The position numbers and the translations under genes were made by a program. A stretch of 64,000 bases of DNA from positions 1-64,000 of the forward strand of contig DASYQD010000018.1 of NCBI GenBank assembly GCA_036005845.1, written 5' to 3'. Positions 1 to 6,672 of this stretch are shown in pieces. The notes beneath the pieces were generated by a model, which searched no databases, was not told the DNA's origin, and was given only the letters and a program-made list of their open reading frames with translations. Source of the stretch: DASYQD01 sp036005845 (lineage in GTDB: Bacteria > Acidobacteriota > Thermoanaerobaculia > Multivoradales > JAIOJS01). The first letter of the stretch is position 1. The number at the start of each line of letters is the position of its first letter.

Positions 1-64
1 GACCCACGAGCGACTCTCGTCGTCTTGACTCCGTCGCTTGGCCTGCCAACCTAGCCTCAGTGTC

Positions 65-140
65 GGCTAACCCTTCGTTGCAGCGGACGACAACCGGGCG
101 TTCGCCCGGTTGCCGCCGCTGAACTCAAGTACCGTTAGGC
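65..140 (+). other. attC site 1
   Basis: R'' is GGCTAAC at 65-71 and R' is GTTAGGC at 134-140. The central hairpin has perfect 9-bp arms (CAACCGGGC / GCCCGGTTG) around a GTTC loop. The outer arms TTGCAGCGG and CCGCTGAACTCAA pair imperfectly with an unpaired G, the usual asymmetry of attC sites. Confidence 0.85.
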
Positions 141-197
141 GACTATGAATCAACCGTGCATTTCGGGCTGTTGCCACAGAGAAGAAGGGAGGGGGCC

Positions 198-737
198 GTG
201 GCTCTCATGAAGTGTCCCGATTGTGGTCGAGAGGTTTCGGACCAGGCGCCAAGTTGCCCCAGCTGCGGCCGGCCTATCAACCATGCGCGCCCGGCACCCG
301 TGGTGGTGTAGACGGTCCCAGCTCCAAAGAAGACGTCGTGCGTCACTTGGGGCTGTCTGGTCCTCATCATTCTCGGTGTCATCGGCGCGATCTCGAACTC
401 GTTGAGTGATCACTCCAACTCCAGCGCAAGTCAGCCCGCTGCACCTCCGGATCTTAAGGCCCACGTCAACTTCACCGGCACGCAGTTCGTCATCACCAAC
501 AACGACACGTTCACTTGGACCGACTGCAAGCTCGAGGTGAACCCTAAGACCTTCTCCTCGGGCTTCACGTACCACGCAGGCTCACTCGCCGCCGGGAGCG
601 TCTACACCGTGGGCGTTCTTCAGTTCGCTAACGACGACGGCCAGCGGTTCAACCCTCTACAGTACAAGCCAACGAGCTTCTCCATTGCATGCAACACACC
701 TGGCGGCAGGGCGTTCTACTTTGGCAACTGGGGCTAG
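198..737 (+). pseudogene. Cassette 1: zinc-ribbon membrane protein interrupted by an in-frame TAG
   Basis: A GTG at 198, preceded by a GGGAGG Shine-Dalgarno, opens a frame starting MALMKCPDCGREV, the usual opening of zinc-ribbon membrane proteins (Cys 6, 9, 20 and 23). A TAG at 309-311 (codon 38) stops it. The same frame then continues without another stop to 737, encoding a Lys-Lys flank, one hydrophobic segment (about residues 50-65) and an extracytoplasmic domain of about 110 residues ending GNWG. The continuous domain order (zinc ribbon, TM, outer domain) argues that this was one gene of about 179 codons and that TAG replaced a sense codon such as CAG. A sequencing error is possible. The downstream part alone could start at TTG 402. 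Function unknown. Confidence 0.6.
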
Positions 738-739
738 TT

Positions 740-815
740 GCCTAACCCTTCGTTGCAGCGGACGCTACCCGGGCGTTCGCCCGGGCAGCGCCGCTGAACT
801 CAAGTACCGTTAGGC
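740..815 (+). other. attC site 2
   Basis: R'' is GCCTAAC at 740-746 and R' is GTTAGGC at 809-815. The central hairpin CCCGGGC-GTTC-GCCCGGG and the outer TTGCAGCGG / CCGCTGAACTCAAG arms are nearly identical to site 1. The site begins three bases after the stop codon of the preceding cassette ORF. Confidence 0.85.
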
Positions 816-830
816 GCACGTGACACCCCA

Positions 831-1289
831 GTGGTAAACGACATGCTAGTGACCCGAGAAGAGGCTCCGGCTCATCAGCTGAGCGCATGGGTTGTTGCCG
901 CTGCCGTAGCGTTGGTAGGTAGCTCCGTTCTGTCCATCGCGTTCTTCGTATGGCGCGTCGGTCCAACCCGCATCTCGACGCAGCTCGTTCGTCTACTACT
1001 GACTATCGCCCTCGCGTGTTTCTTGGTGCAAGGCAAGACGTGGGCCCGGTGGCTCACAGTGGGCTTGCTCGGCCTTGCGATCCTGGTCTCGTTGCCGTCG
1101 CTCTGGTCGGTCCTCCAATCGGCCAACCTCGTAGGCCTCGCGTTTCTCGGCGGGCTCACTGCCACCTACGCCATCGTCGTGGGGATCCTGCTCTTCTCTC
1201 CTGGCGTTGGCACACACTTCGCCCGTCGCATCCCAGCAGCGCGGCTAGCTGTTCCGTCTGCGCCTCCGCCCCCGCCCCCACCGTCATAG
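831..1289 (+). CDS. Cassette 2: small integral membrane protein, unknown function
   Basis: The ORF of 152 residues lies between attC 2 and attC 3. It has about four hydrophobic helices (roughly residues 19-40, 50-65, 70-95 and 105-130) and a Pro-rich C-terminal tail ending in a run of prolines and a serine. I chose GTG 831; ATG 843 (five residues in) is an alternative and neither has a clear Shine-Dalgarno. No family is recognised. Small membrane proteins of unknown role are common integron cassette cargo. Confidence 0.6.
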   Translation: MVNDMLVTREEAPAHQLSAWVVAAAVALVGSSVLSIAFFVWRVGPTRISTQLVRLLLTIALACFLVQGKTWARWLTVGLLGLAILVSLPSLWSVLQSANLVGLAFLGGLTATYAIVVGILLFSPGVGTHFARRIPAARLAVPSAPPPPPPPS

Positions 1290-1367
1290 GCCACCGGCGC
1301 CCTCAGTGCGTAGACCCACCAGCAGAGGCGCTCGACTGAAGAGACCCTTCATCATTACCGGCCGCGC

Positions 1368-1443
1368 GCCTAACCCTTCGTTGCAGCGGACGACAACCCG
1401 GCGTTCGCCCGGTTGCCGCCGCTGAACTCAAGTACCGCTAGCC
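1368..1443 (+). other. attC site 3, degenerate core
   Basis: R'' is GCCTAAC at 1368-1374. The body is almost the same as sites 1 and 2 (TTGCAGCGG, hairpin, CCGCTGAACTCAAG), but R' at 1437-1443 reads GCTAGCC instead of GTTAGGC. The cleavage-proximal GTT is therefore changed and recombination at this site should be weakened. Confidence 0.75.
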
Positions 1444-1460
1444 GACAGGAGCCAGCAACC

Positions 1461-1931
1461 GTGGTCAGCGTTACACCCCAGATCAGGAGCGCTATCGCCG
1501 GGCCGTTGCGCGCGTCGTGGGCGCCCGTACTCGTCTTCGGTCTTCATGTCTTCATCTCGCGCGTCCTCAATGCTTACGTACTGTTCCCACCTCTGGACAT
1601 CCCCATGCACTTCTTCGGCGGCGTTGCGATCGCCTACTTCTTCGCGAGTTGCGCGAGAGCCTTGCCTGTCGGAGCAGTCTCGCCGTCGCTTCGTCCTTGG
1701 CTGGTGGCGCTCTTGGTCTTCGCGCTCACCGGCACTGCCACGGTCTTCTGGGAGTTCGCGGAGTTCTTGTCCGACCGGCTGTTCGCCACGCACGCACAGC
1801 TCGGCCTCGCCGACACCCTCCTGGACATGGCTCTTGGGGTCGGCGGTGGCGTCACGTACCTCGCCATGGCGGCCAAGTTGCGCCTGTTGAGTGTCGCCAC
1901 GCGACCAGTCACGGATGCCTCCCGGTCATAG
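1461..1931 (+). CDS. Cassette 3: YjdF/DUF2238-like inner-membrane protein
   Basis: The open frame extends back into attC 3, but GTG 1461 has an AGGAG Shine-Dalgarno nine bases upstream, giving 156 residues. Four hydrophobic segments are visible. The motifs DIPMHFFGG, VFWEFAEFLSD and LGLADTLLDMALG match the pattern of the YjdF/DUF2238 inner-membrane family (H-F-x-G-G, W-E-x-x-E, D-T-x-x-D). That match is by eye. The biochemical role of the family is unknown. It sits between attC 3 and attC 4 as cassette cargo. Confidence 0.65.
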   Translation: MVSVTPQIRSAIAGPLRASWAPVLVFGLHVFISRVLNAYVLFPPLDIPMHFFGGVAIAYFFASCARALPVGAVSPSLRPWLVALLVFALTGTATVFWEFAEFLSDRLFATHAQLGLADTLLDMALGVGGGVTYLAMAAKLRLLSVATRPVTDASRS

Positions 1932-1940
1932 TGATCTGTC

Positions 1941-2014
1941 GGCTAACCCGTCGTTGCAGCGGACCACACCCGGCGTCGCCCGGTGCGGCCGCTGAACTCC
2001 ATTCCCGCTCAGGC
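1941..2014 (+). other. attC site 4, degenerate
   Basis: R'' is GGCTAAC at 1941-1947, followed by CGTTGCAGCGG, a shortened central hairpin (ACCCGGCGTCGCCCGGT) and CCGCTGAACTCC. R' at 2007-2014 reads GCTCAGGC, with a changed core and an extra base. Confidence 0.65.
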
Positions 2015-2051
2015 GTCGGAGGGAACGCGATTGAGCTTTGAGCTCTATCTG

Positions 2052-2122
2052 GCCTAAGCTTCGTTGCCGCGGGCGACGCGCTACCAAACGGTGGTGGCCG
2101 TCTGAGTTCTTTCGCGGGCCAG
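2052..2122 (+). other. Possible eroded attC
   Basis: GCCTAAG at 2052-2058 is followed by TTCGTTGCCGCGGGCGACG and, about 45 bases later, a CTGAGTTC element. These resemble R'', L'' and L' of the neighbouring attC sites, but no R' box remains. No gene lies between site 4 and this element. Confidence 0.3.
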
Positions 2123-2134
2123 GTTTGACCGGTC

Positions 2135-2210
2135 GCCTAACCCTTTCGTTGCGGCGGACACTTACCGGGCGTTCGCCCGGACGGCGCCCTGAGCTCACAT
2201 CCCGCTAGGC
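2135..2210 (+). other. attC site 5
   Basis: R'' is GCCTAAC at 2135-2141. The body has CGTTGCGGCGG, a hairpin CCGGGC-GTTC-GCCCGG, and CGCCCTGAGCTC. R' is GCTAGGC at 2204-2210, one base away from GTTAGGC. A lone R'-type GTTAGGC at 2292-2298 marks the end of another eroded site just before the next ORF. Between 2015 and 2310 I see no gene, only attC remnants. Confidence 0.65.
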
Positions 2211-2310
2211 GTCACGCCAGTACTCTCGCACCGCTACGGACAGAAGCCGATAGGCTGCTCGAAGAGGCTTCTGTTCACGGGCGCACGCAACGTTAGGCGT
2301 CGATCCGGTC

Positions 2311-2838
2311 ATGTATTGCCCTAATTGCCGAGGAGAGTTCGTCGCGGGCGTCGAGGTCTGCAACTCGTGCGACATCGCGCTCGTCGATGCTCTCCCCGAA
2401 GAGCCTGAGCGGCCGCCTATCGACTGGATCACCGTGGCTACGTATCGGGAGCCGGCCCAGGCGAGGTTGGCGTCGGAATACCTCGAGGCAGCGGACTTGA
2501 CAGTGCAGTTGACCAACGAATACACCATTGGGGTCAATTGGCTATTGGCCACCGGCATCGGCGAAGTCGGACTACAGGTTCCAGCCGAGCAAGAACAACT
2601 CGCCAGGCAAGCCCTCGAGTCAATGACTGTCGACCCGGAGAAGTCCGACGAACCAGCCGAGTTCGCAGGTGGTCACGTTGATCAGGCGACACTAGAGCGC
2701 GCGCGCAGAGATAATCGCTACAAGGTGCTTCTGACGCTGGTAGTGGCTGCACCGGTGGTCTTCTTGTTTGGCCTGCTTGCGTATCTGGGTCGCAGCGACC
2801 AAGAGTCAACTTCGGACGCCAGAGACAGTGACGCATAA
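2311..2838 (+). CDS. Zinc-ribbon / DUF2007-type membrane-anchored protein
   Basis: The 175-residue protein starts MYCPNCRGEF with a four-cysteine zinc ribbon (Cys 3, 6, 17 and 20). A DUF2007-like domain follows (about residues 38-90: WITVATYREPAQARLASEYL, and AEQEQLARQAL). A charged linker and one transmembrane segment (about residues 138-158) end the protein. DUF2007 domains are described as putative signal-transducing domains; the role here is unknown. It lies 12 bases after an R'-type GTTAGGC and is followed by attC-like debris, so it is probably the last cassette of the array. Confidence 0.7.
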   Translation: MYCPNCRGEFVAGVEVCNSCDIALVDALPEEPERPPIDWITVATYREPAQARLASEYLEAADLTVQLTNEYTIGVNWLLATGIGEVGLQVPAEQEQLARQALESMTVDPEKSDEPAEFAGGHVDQATLERARRDNRYKVLLTLVVAAPVVFLFGLLAYLGRSDQESTSDARDSDA

Positions 2839-2935
2839 CCGGTTGCAGCGGGCCGCCAACCGCACAGGTGCAGGGCCGCCGAACTCCTCTTGCAGCGGAC
2901 AACAACTTGCGTTCGGTCGTTGCCGCTACTCATAG
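2833..2935 (+). other. Eroded attC remnants (one or two)
   Basis: GCATAAC overlaps the stop codon of the preceding gene and is followed by GGTTGCAGCGGGCC and GGGCCGCCGAACTC. A second TTGCAGCGGACAACAAC...GTTGCCGCTACTC block then starts without its own R''. Together they look like two attC bodies, the first intact in outline and the second truncated. This is the right-hand limit of recognisable integron sequence. Confidence 0.5.
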
Positions 2936-2960
2936 TCTGCTGGCGTCACTACGGTCGACC

Positions 2961-2990
2961 TCGACAGTCGCTCTCTGCCCGTCCTATGCT
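2961..2990 (+). promoter_or_regulatory. Sigma-70-like promoter, leaderless position
   Basis: TCGACA (2961-2966) and TATGCT (2985-2990) are separated by 18 bases. The predicted +1 falls on the A of the ATG at 2997. The promoter looks intact although the gene behind it is broken. Confidence 0.45.
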
Positions 2991-2996
2991 GGGGAC

Positions 2997-3103
2997 ATGA
3001 CGATCCAGCGAATGGACCACGTCGGCGTCGTGGTCGACGACCTGCGACCGCCATCGCTGGCCCTGCGGGCATCATCGTGGCGTCAGCTGAAGAGCTCTCC
3101 TGA
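2997..3103 (+). pseudogene. VOC/glyoxalase-family remnant with internal deletion
   Basis: The first 16 codons (MTIQRMDHVGVVVDDL) are a typical N-terminus of methylmalonyl-CoA-epimerase-like VOC proteins. From 3059, in another frame, GPAGIIVASAEELS followed by TGA is the typical C-terminus of the same family. The roughly 110 codons expected between them are missing, so the gene has lost its centre and both metal-binding halves. The frame that starts at 2997 ends at a TAG at 3108-3110 after 37 residues. The product cannot be an active enzyme. Confidence 0.65.
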
Positions 3104-3120
3104 AGCATAGCCACCGCAGA

Positions 3121-3516
3121 GTGCCGATGGAGAGAACGCCGCGCTTCCGACCCTCATGGCTACTTGGCTTGGTCGCCTGGTTGGCCCTGTCGTGCAATCC
3201 CAAAGCGGACGAGCTATTTCTCGTCGCACCGGCCGAGTACCGCGGCGCTACGGTTCTGCTCGACGACAGGCCGGCGGGAGAGCTCAACGTGGAGCTCGTT
3301 CCGGGGAGTTGGCAGGACAAGGCTTTCCGCCGGCGCTTTCCGACCGCGCCTCATCGACTGGTCGCTGCTCAAATTGACCTAAGCGCCTCGAACATCGCTG
3401 CGGGGAGCCACGAGCTCGACGTCCGGGCGGCCGGGCTCCCTACCCTCAGCACACGCTTCGTCTGGCCGATGCGCCGCTATGACGCGGTCCTTCTCGTCAT
3501 GCCTTCGCCCCGTTAG
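3121..3516 (+). CDS. Putative lipoprotein, unknown function
   Basis: The protein has 131 residues from GTG 3121; ATG 3127, two codons later, is equally possible. The N-terminus has basic residues, a hydrophobic stretch (WLLGLVAWLALS) and a Cys in a lipobox-like LALSC context, so it is probably exported and lipid-anchored. The mature part contains alternating beta-type stretches (ATVLLDDRPAGELNVELV, HELDVRAAGLPTL) that suggest a PEGA-like or immunoglobulin-like sandwich. That assignment is inference. It stands alone between two VOC-family loci. Confidence 0.55.
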   Translation: MPMERTPRFRPSWLLGLVAWLALSCNPKADELFLVAPAEYRGATVLLDDRPAGELNVELVPGSWQDKAFRRRFPTAPHRLVAAQIDLSASNIAAGSHELDVRAAGLPTLSTRFVWPMRRYDAVLLVMPSPR

Positions 3517-3581
3517 CGGCGATCCAGGAGCGATGGGGCTGGTGCGTTTTGCGAATGCTTTCGACGACGCATGAGAGCACG

Positions 3582-4019
3582 ATGAAGAAGAATCGCTCGG
3601 CTCCGAACGCTGCCGTGATACCCGTGCTGTACTACCCCGACGTGCGCCAAGCGGTCGAATGGCTCACGAGCGTCTTGCCGTTCAGCGAGCGCCTGCGCAT
3701 CGCCGACCACCGGTGTCAGCTCGTCTACGGCGACGGCGCTCTCGTCGTGGCGCAGCCCAGCGGGCCGGCCGCCGCCGCCCCGTCGATGCCGCAGGCTGCG
3801 GCGGCTCACTCGGTCATGCTTCGAGTTACGGGCATCGACGAGCTCTTCGGACGCGGCAAGGCAGCCGGTGCTCGCGTTCTCGCCGAGCCGGCGGACCACA
3901 TGTATGGCGAGCGCCAGGGCTCGTTCGTCGATCCCTGGGGGCACGCGTGGACGCTGTCGGAGACGATCTTCGATTCCGACCCGGCCGAGTGGGGCGGCGA
4001 GCTCGTGGCCGATAGGTGA
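3582..4019 (+). CDS. VOC-superfamily (glyoxalase/bleomycin-resistance, PhnB-like) protein
   Basis: Starting at ATG 3582 (MKKNRSAPN) the product has 145 residues; the frame stays open to TTG 3549. The beta-alpha-beta-beta-beta pattern of one VOC unit is visible: AVIPVLYYPDVRQAVEWL at the start and GERQGSFVDPWGHAWTLSE at the end, the latter being the signature of PhnB/YaeR-like proteins. Substrate unknown; the family includes lyases, dioxygenases and drug-binding proteins. The stop codon overlaps the GTG start of the PAP2 gene (GTGA), so the two are probably co-translated. Confidence 0.7.
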   Translation: MKKNRSAPNAAVIPVLYYPDVRQAVEWLTSVLPFSERLRIADHRCQLVYGDGALVVAQPSGPAAAAPSMPQAAAAHSVMLRVTGIDELFGRGKAAGARVLAEPADHMYGERQGSFVDPWGHAWTLSETIFDSDPAEWGGELVADR

Positions 4020-4768
4020 GCTCTCGGCCGCCCGGGCGGCTCGCCGAGCTGCTCGCCGTCTTCACCGCCCCGTATCGGCCGCCGGCCGAAATGGTTTTGC
4101 TGTGCGCGCTGGTCCCGTTCTACATCTTCATCCCGCAGCTCCTGGACGGCCGCACGCTCCATCGGCTGGCGCTTGCCGTCGACGGCGCGATTCCGCTGGT
4201 CCCCGGCTGGGCCGTCGTCTACGGCTCGCTGTATCTGTTTCTCATCGTCCTGCCGATTTTTCTCGTCCGCGACCAGGTCGAGCTGCGGAACACGGCACGG
4301 GCCTACCTGACCGTCTGGTTGTTGGCTTATGTCGTCTTCCTGGCGTATCCGACGGTGGCCGCGCGGCCGGCTGAGGTCTCCGGCTCCGGCTTTCCCGTCG
4401 CGGGCTTGCGCTTCCTCTACTCCGCGGACACGCGCTTCAATTGCTTCCCGTCATTGCACGTCGCGCACTCGTTCGTGTCGGCCTTCGCGTGCCGGCGGGT
4501 GCATCGGCGAGTCGGAAACGTTTGTTTCGGCGCGGCGGCGCTCGTCGCCCTGTCGACGCTGTTCACGAAGCAGCATTACGTAGTCGACGTCGTGGCCGGT
4601 GTGTCGCTGGCCGCCGTGGCGGCCGCCGTCTTCCTCCGCCCGCGTTCGATCGCGGCGCGCGGCTCCCTGGAGCACCGTGTGGCGCCGATGCTGGCCGGCG
4701 CGCTCGCCTGCGCACTGGCGCTCGCCGTCGGCGTCGCCTGGCTGACGTACCGGACGGTCACCACGTGA
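4016..4768 (+). CDS. PAP2-superfamily membrane phosphatase
   Basis: This is a 250-residue polytopic membrane protein with about six helices. The PAP2/type 2 phosphatidic acid phosphatase motifs are present in order: NCFPSLHVAHS (about residues 142-152, containing the Ser-x-x-His element) and LFTKQHYVVDVVAG (about 182-195, the catalytic His and Asp). An N-terminal Lys-Arg-Pro element is not obvious, as in the PAP2_3 / inositol-phosphorylceramide-synthase-like branch. It would act on a lipid phosphate or lipid headgroup at the outer face of the inner membrane; the substrate cannot be told. It starts at GTG 4016 overlapping the upstream stop. Confidence 0.75.
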   Translation: MSSRPPGRLAELLAVFTAPYRPPAEMVLLCALVPFYIFIPQLLDGRTLHRLALAVDGAIPLVPGWAVVYGSLYLFLIVLPIFLVRDQVELRNTARAYLTVWLLAYVVFLAYPTVAARPAEVSGSGFPVAGLRFLYSADTRFNCFPSLHVAHSFVSAFACRRVHRRVGNVCFGAAALVALSTLFTKQHYVVDVVAGVSLAAVAAAVFLRPRSIAARGSLEHRVAPMLAGALACALALAVGVAWLTYRTVTT

Positions 4769-4804
4769 GCGCCTGGAGCCCTCCGGCGATGCTCTCGCGC
4801 CTGC

Positions 4805-4810
4805 TAGCAT
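4805..4810 (+). promoter_or_regulatory. Putative -10 box (TAGCAT) with very short leader
   Basis: TAGCAT lies 12 bases before ATG 4823, giving a predicted leader of about six bases. No convincing -35 element or Shine-Dalgarno is visible. Confidence 0.3.
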
Positions 4811-4822
4811 CGCCGCCCACCG

Positions 4823-5284
4823 ATGGTGGCGTATCGCTTCTGCCGGCCGGACGACATCCCGATGCTCGTTGCGGCGGTGAACCGCTGCTACGACGTGCAC
4901 TTTCCCGGCGCCGAGCCGCTGACGGTCGACGGCTTCCGCCGCGAGATGCGCGCCGACCGGCTGTGGCCGAGCAACTGCATGGTGGCGACCGCCGGCGAGG
5001 AGCCGGTGGCGGTTGTGCTCGGCACCAAGGCGCCTGAGGAGGTCCACGTGCAGCGCATCGGCGTCGCGCCCGGTCATCAGCGGCGCGGGCACGGCCGGCA
5101 CCTCCTCGAGTCGCTGGGCAGCAAGCTCGCCGTGCTCGGGCCGCCGCGTCTGGTGGCCGAGGTGCCGGCGGCGCTCGGCGATGCGCGCGCGTTCTTCGCC
5201 GCGCTGGGTTGGCGCGAGGAGCTCGCGGCTCGCGGTGGCGGCGCCGCCACCGTCCGCTTCGTCACCGAGGCCCAACCCGCGTAG
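4823..5284 (+). CDS. GNAT-family N-acetyltransferase
   Basis: A 153-residue single-domain GNAT protein. Motif A with the acetyl-CoA pyrophosphate loop is clear: VQRIGVAPGHQRRGHGRHLL at about residues 73-92 (Q/RxxGxG/A form). A motif-B-like stretch, FFAALGWREE, follows near residue 125. Length matches the family. The acceptor substrate cannot be predicted. It stands between the PAP2 gene and the Mrp-like gene on the same strand. Confidence 0.75.
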   Translation: MVAYRFCRPDDIPMLVAAVNRCYDVHFPGAEPLTVDGFRREMRADRLWPSNCMVATAGEEPVAVVLGTKAPEEVHVQRIGVAPGHQRRGHGRHLLESLGSKLAVLGPPRLVAEVPAALGDARAFFAALGWREELAARGGGAATVRFVTEAQPA

Positions 5285-5299
5285 CCCAGTGAAGAACCC

Positions 5300-6190
5300 G
5301 TGAAGACTTACCGCGACATCACCGGCGACGGCGGCTCGCAGATCGTCGCCCAGGTCGTGGCGGCGCGGCAGTCGATGACCCGCGCGCTTGCCGGCGTGCG
5401 CCATCTCGTCGCCGTCGGGTCGGGCAAGGGCGGCGTCGGCAAGAGCACGGTGACGATCGGCCTCGCCCGCGCGCTCGCGGCGGCAGGGCAGCGCGTTGCC
5501 GTCCTCGACGCCGATCTCAACGGCCCGACGCAGGCGCAGATGGCCGGCGTCCGCGGGCGTCCCTGGATACCCGGGGAAGATGGGCTCGAGCTGCCGCGCA
5601 CCGCCGAGGGGCTCGGCGTGCTGTCGATGGGCAGCGTGCTCGAGCGCTCGGCGGCGCTGCGCTTCGACACAGTGTCGCAAGGCGACGAGCAGGTCTGGCG
5701 CGGCACGCGCGAGCTCACCGTGCTCGGCCAGCTCCTCGCCGGCGTGCGCTGGGGCGAGCTCGACCTGCTGCTGCTCGACCTGCCGCCGGGCGCCGAGCGC
5801 ACGCTGCAGGTGGCGCAGCTCCTCGGGCCCCGCGCGGTGTTCGTGCTCGTTACCGTGCCGTCGGCAGTGGCGCGCGAGGTGGTCGCGCGCTCGCTCGACG
5901 CGCTGACTGGGAACGGTGTGGCCGCGCCGCCTACCGGCCGCGTCGTCGGCTACGTCGAGAACATGGCCGGGTACTGGTGCCGCGACTGCGGCGCCGTGCG
6001 GCCGCTGTTCCCCGCCGCTGAAGCGCCCTTGCCGGTACCGCTCCTCGGCTCGATCCCGTTCGACCCCGCCCTCGCCGCCGCCTGCGACAGCGGAGCGGCG
6101 CCGCCTTTCGACAGCCCCGCCGGCGACGCCCTGCGCACGGCGGCGCAGCGCCTCCTCGCCGCACTCGACAGCACGGAGAGCACGCCATGA
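5300..6190 (+). CDS. Mrp/NBP35-family P-loop ATPase (Fe-S cluster carrier type)
   Basis: The 296-residue protein belongs to the deviant Walker A MinD/Mrp family: GKGGVGKST at residues 42-50, VLDADLNGPT (about 68-77) and LLLLDLPPG (about 157-164). The CxxC pair expected for Fe-S carriers of the ApbC/NBP35 type is at Cys 227 and Cys 230 in YWCRDCG. It probably binds ATP and transfers Fe-S clusters to apoproteins in the cytoplasm. Start is GTG 5300. The stop overlaps the next ATG (ATGA), coupling it to a zinc-ribbon/PCP_red protein. The window's many Fe-S and heme proteins are plausible clients, but that is inference. Confidence 0.8.
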   Translation: MKTYRDITGDGGSQIVAQVVAARQSMTRALAGVRHLVAVGSGKGGVGKSTVTIGLARALAAAGQRVAVLDADLNGPTQAQMAGVRGRPWIPGEDGLELPRTAEGLGVLSMGSVLERSAALRFDTVSQGDEQVWRGTRELTVLGQLLAGVRWGELDLLLLDLPPGAERTLQVAQLLGPRAVFVLVTVPSAVAREVVARSLDALTGNGVAAPPTGRVVGYVENMAGYWCRDCGAVRPLFPAAEAPLPVPLLGSIPFDPALAAACDSGAAPPFDSPAGDALRTAAQRLLAALDSTESTP

Positions 6191-6636
6191 AGTTCCTTTG
6201 CATCGCCTGCGACGAGCCGATGAAGCTGGAGGAGTCGACGCCGCCCGCGGACGGCGCCGGCTTCACCGCCACGTTCCGCTGCCCGAGCTGCGGGCAGGGC
6301 GTCGCCATGCTCACCAACGCGTGGGAGACGGAGGCCGTCGGCTCGCTCGGCGTCAAGCTCGGCAACGGCCGCGAGTCGAAGTGTCCTATGAGCTCCATGA
6401 TGGCGACGGCCCGGGAGGCCGCCGCCGGGGGCTCCATGATCGCCGCGGCCCGCCCGGCCGAGGCCGTCGGCGAAGGTCTCACCTGGACCGCCGGCGCGCT
6501 CGAGCGCCTCGATCGCATCCCGGAGATGGTGCGGCCGATGGCGCGCGAGGGGATCGAGCGCTACGCCAAGAGCGCCGGCCGCAGCGTCGTCGACGAGGTG
6601 CTGCTCGCCGAGGCGCGCGCCGCGCTGCCGGCGTGA
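6187..6636 (+). CDS. Zinc-ribbon protein with C-terminal PCP_red domain
   Basis: The 149-residue protein has a four-Cys ribbon (Cys 5, 8, 32 and 35) and then a linker. From about residue 98 a stretch matches the PCP_red (protochlorophyllide reductase C-terminal-like) helical domain: WTAGALERLDRIPEMVRPM then AREGIERYAKSAGR. That domain occurs in photosynthetic protochlorophyllide reductases and in many non-photosynthetic redox proteins. The gene overlaps the Mrp-like ATPase stop by four bases, so an Fe-S or redox maturation role is likely. A second PCP_red tail occurs in the radical SAM gene at 21.5-22.7 kb. Confidence 0.65.
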   Translation: MKFLCIACDEPMKLEESTPPADGAGFTATFRCPSCGQGVAMLTNAWETEAVGSLGVKLGNGRESKCPMSSMMATAREAAAGGSMIAAARPAEAVGEGLTWTAGALERLDRIPEMVRPMAREGIERYAKSAGRSVVDEVLLAEARAALPA

Positions 6637-6641
6637 AGCTC

Positions 6642-6665
6642 GCCGGCGGCGCCGTCGCCGCCGGC
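6642..6665. terminator. Hairpin between convergent genes
   Basis: A perfect 10-bp stem GCCGGCGGCG / CGCCGCCGGC with a CCGT loop lies between two convergent genes. No U-tract follows on either side, so bidirectional termination is inferred from position and stem strength only. Confidence 0.5.
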
Positions 6666-6672
6666 TTGCAGT

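Larger units (their letters stand above)
1..2935 (+). mobile_element. Integron gene-cassette array, integrase not in window
   Basis: Five attC-type recombination sites of 74-76 bp and several degenerate ones occur in the same orientation, each following a small ORF or an ORF-less spacer. They share an R'' box (GCCTAAC or GGCTAAC), an L'' box containing TTGCAGCGG, a central hairpin, an L' box CCGCTGAACTC and an R' box (GTTAGGC or a variant). The sites resemble one another closely, as in sedentary chromosomal integrons. Cassette ORFs run on the plus strand. No intI gene or attI is visible, so the integrase would lie to the left or be lost. Sites become more degenerate to the right, as expected for the old end of an array. 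Bases 1-64 are the tail of a preceding cassette with no gene I can support. Confidence 0.8.

Noticed and set aside
2015..2310. A cassette gene between attC 4 and the zinc-ribbon/DUF2007 gene
   Set aside because: All frames here translate attC-derived sequence or are short and Arg-rich; no start with a Shine-Dalgarno leads to a credible protein.
4451..5680. 409-codon minus-strand ORF across the PAP2, GNAT and Mrp genes
   Set aside because: It crosses three well-supported plus-strand genes and has no motifs.
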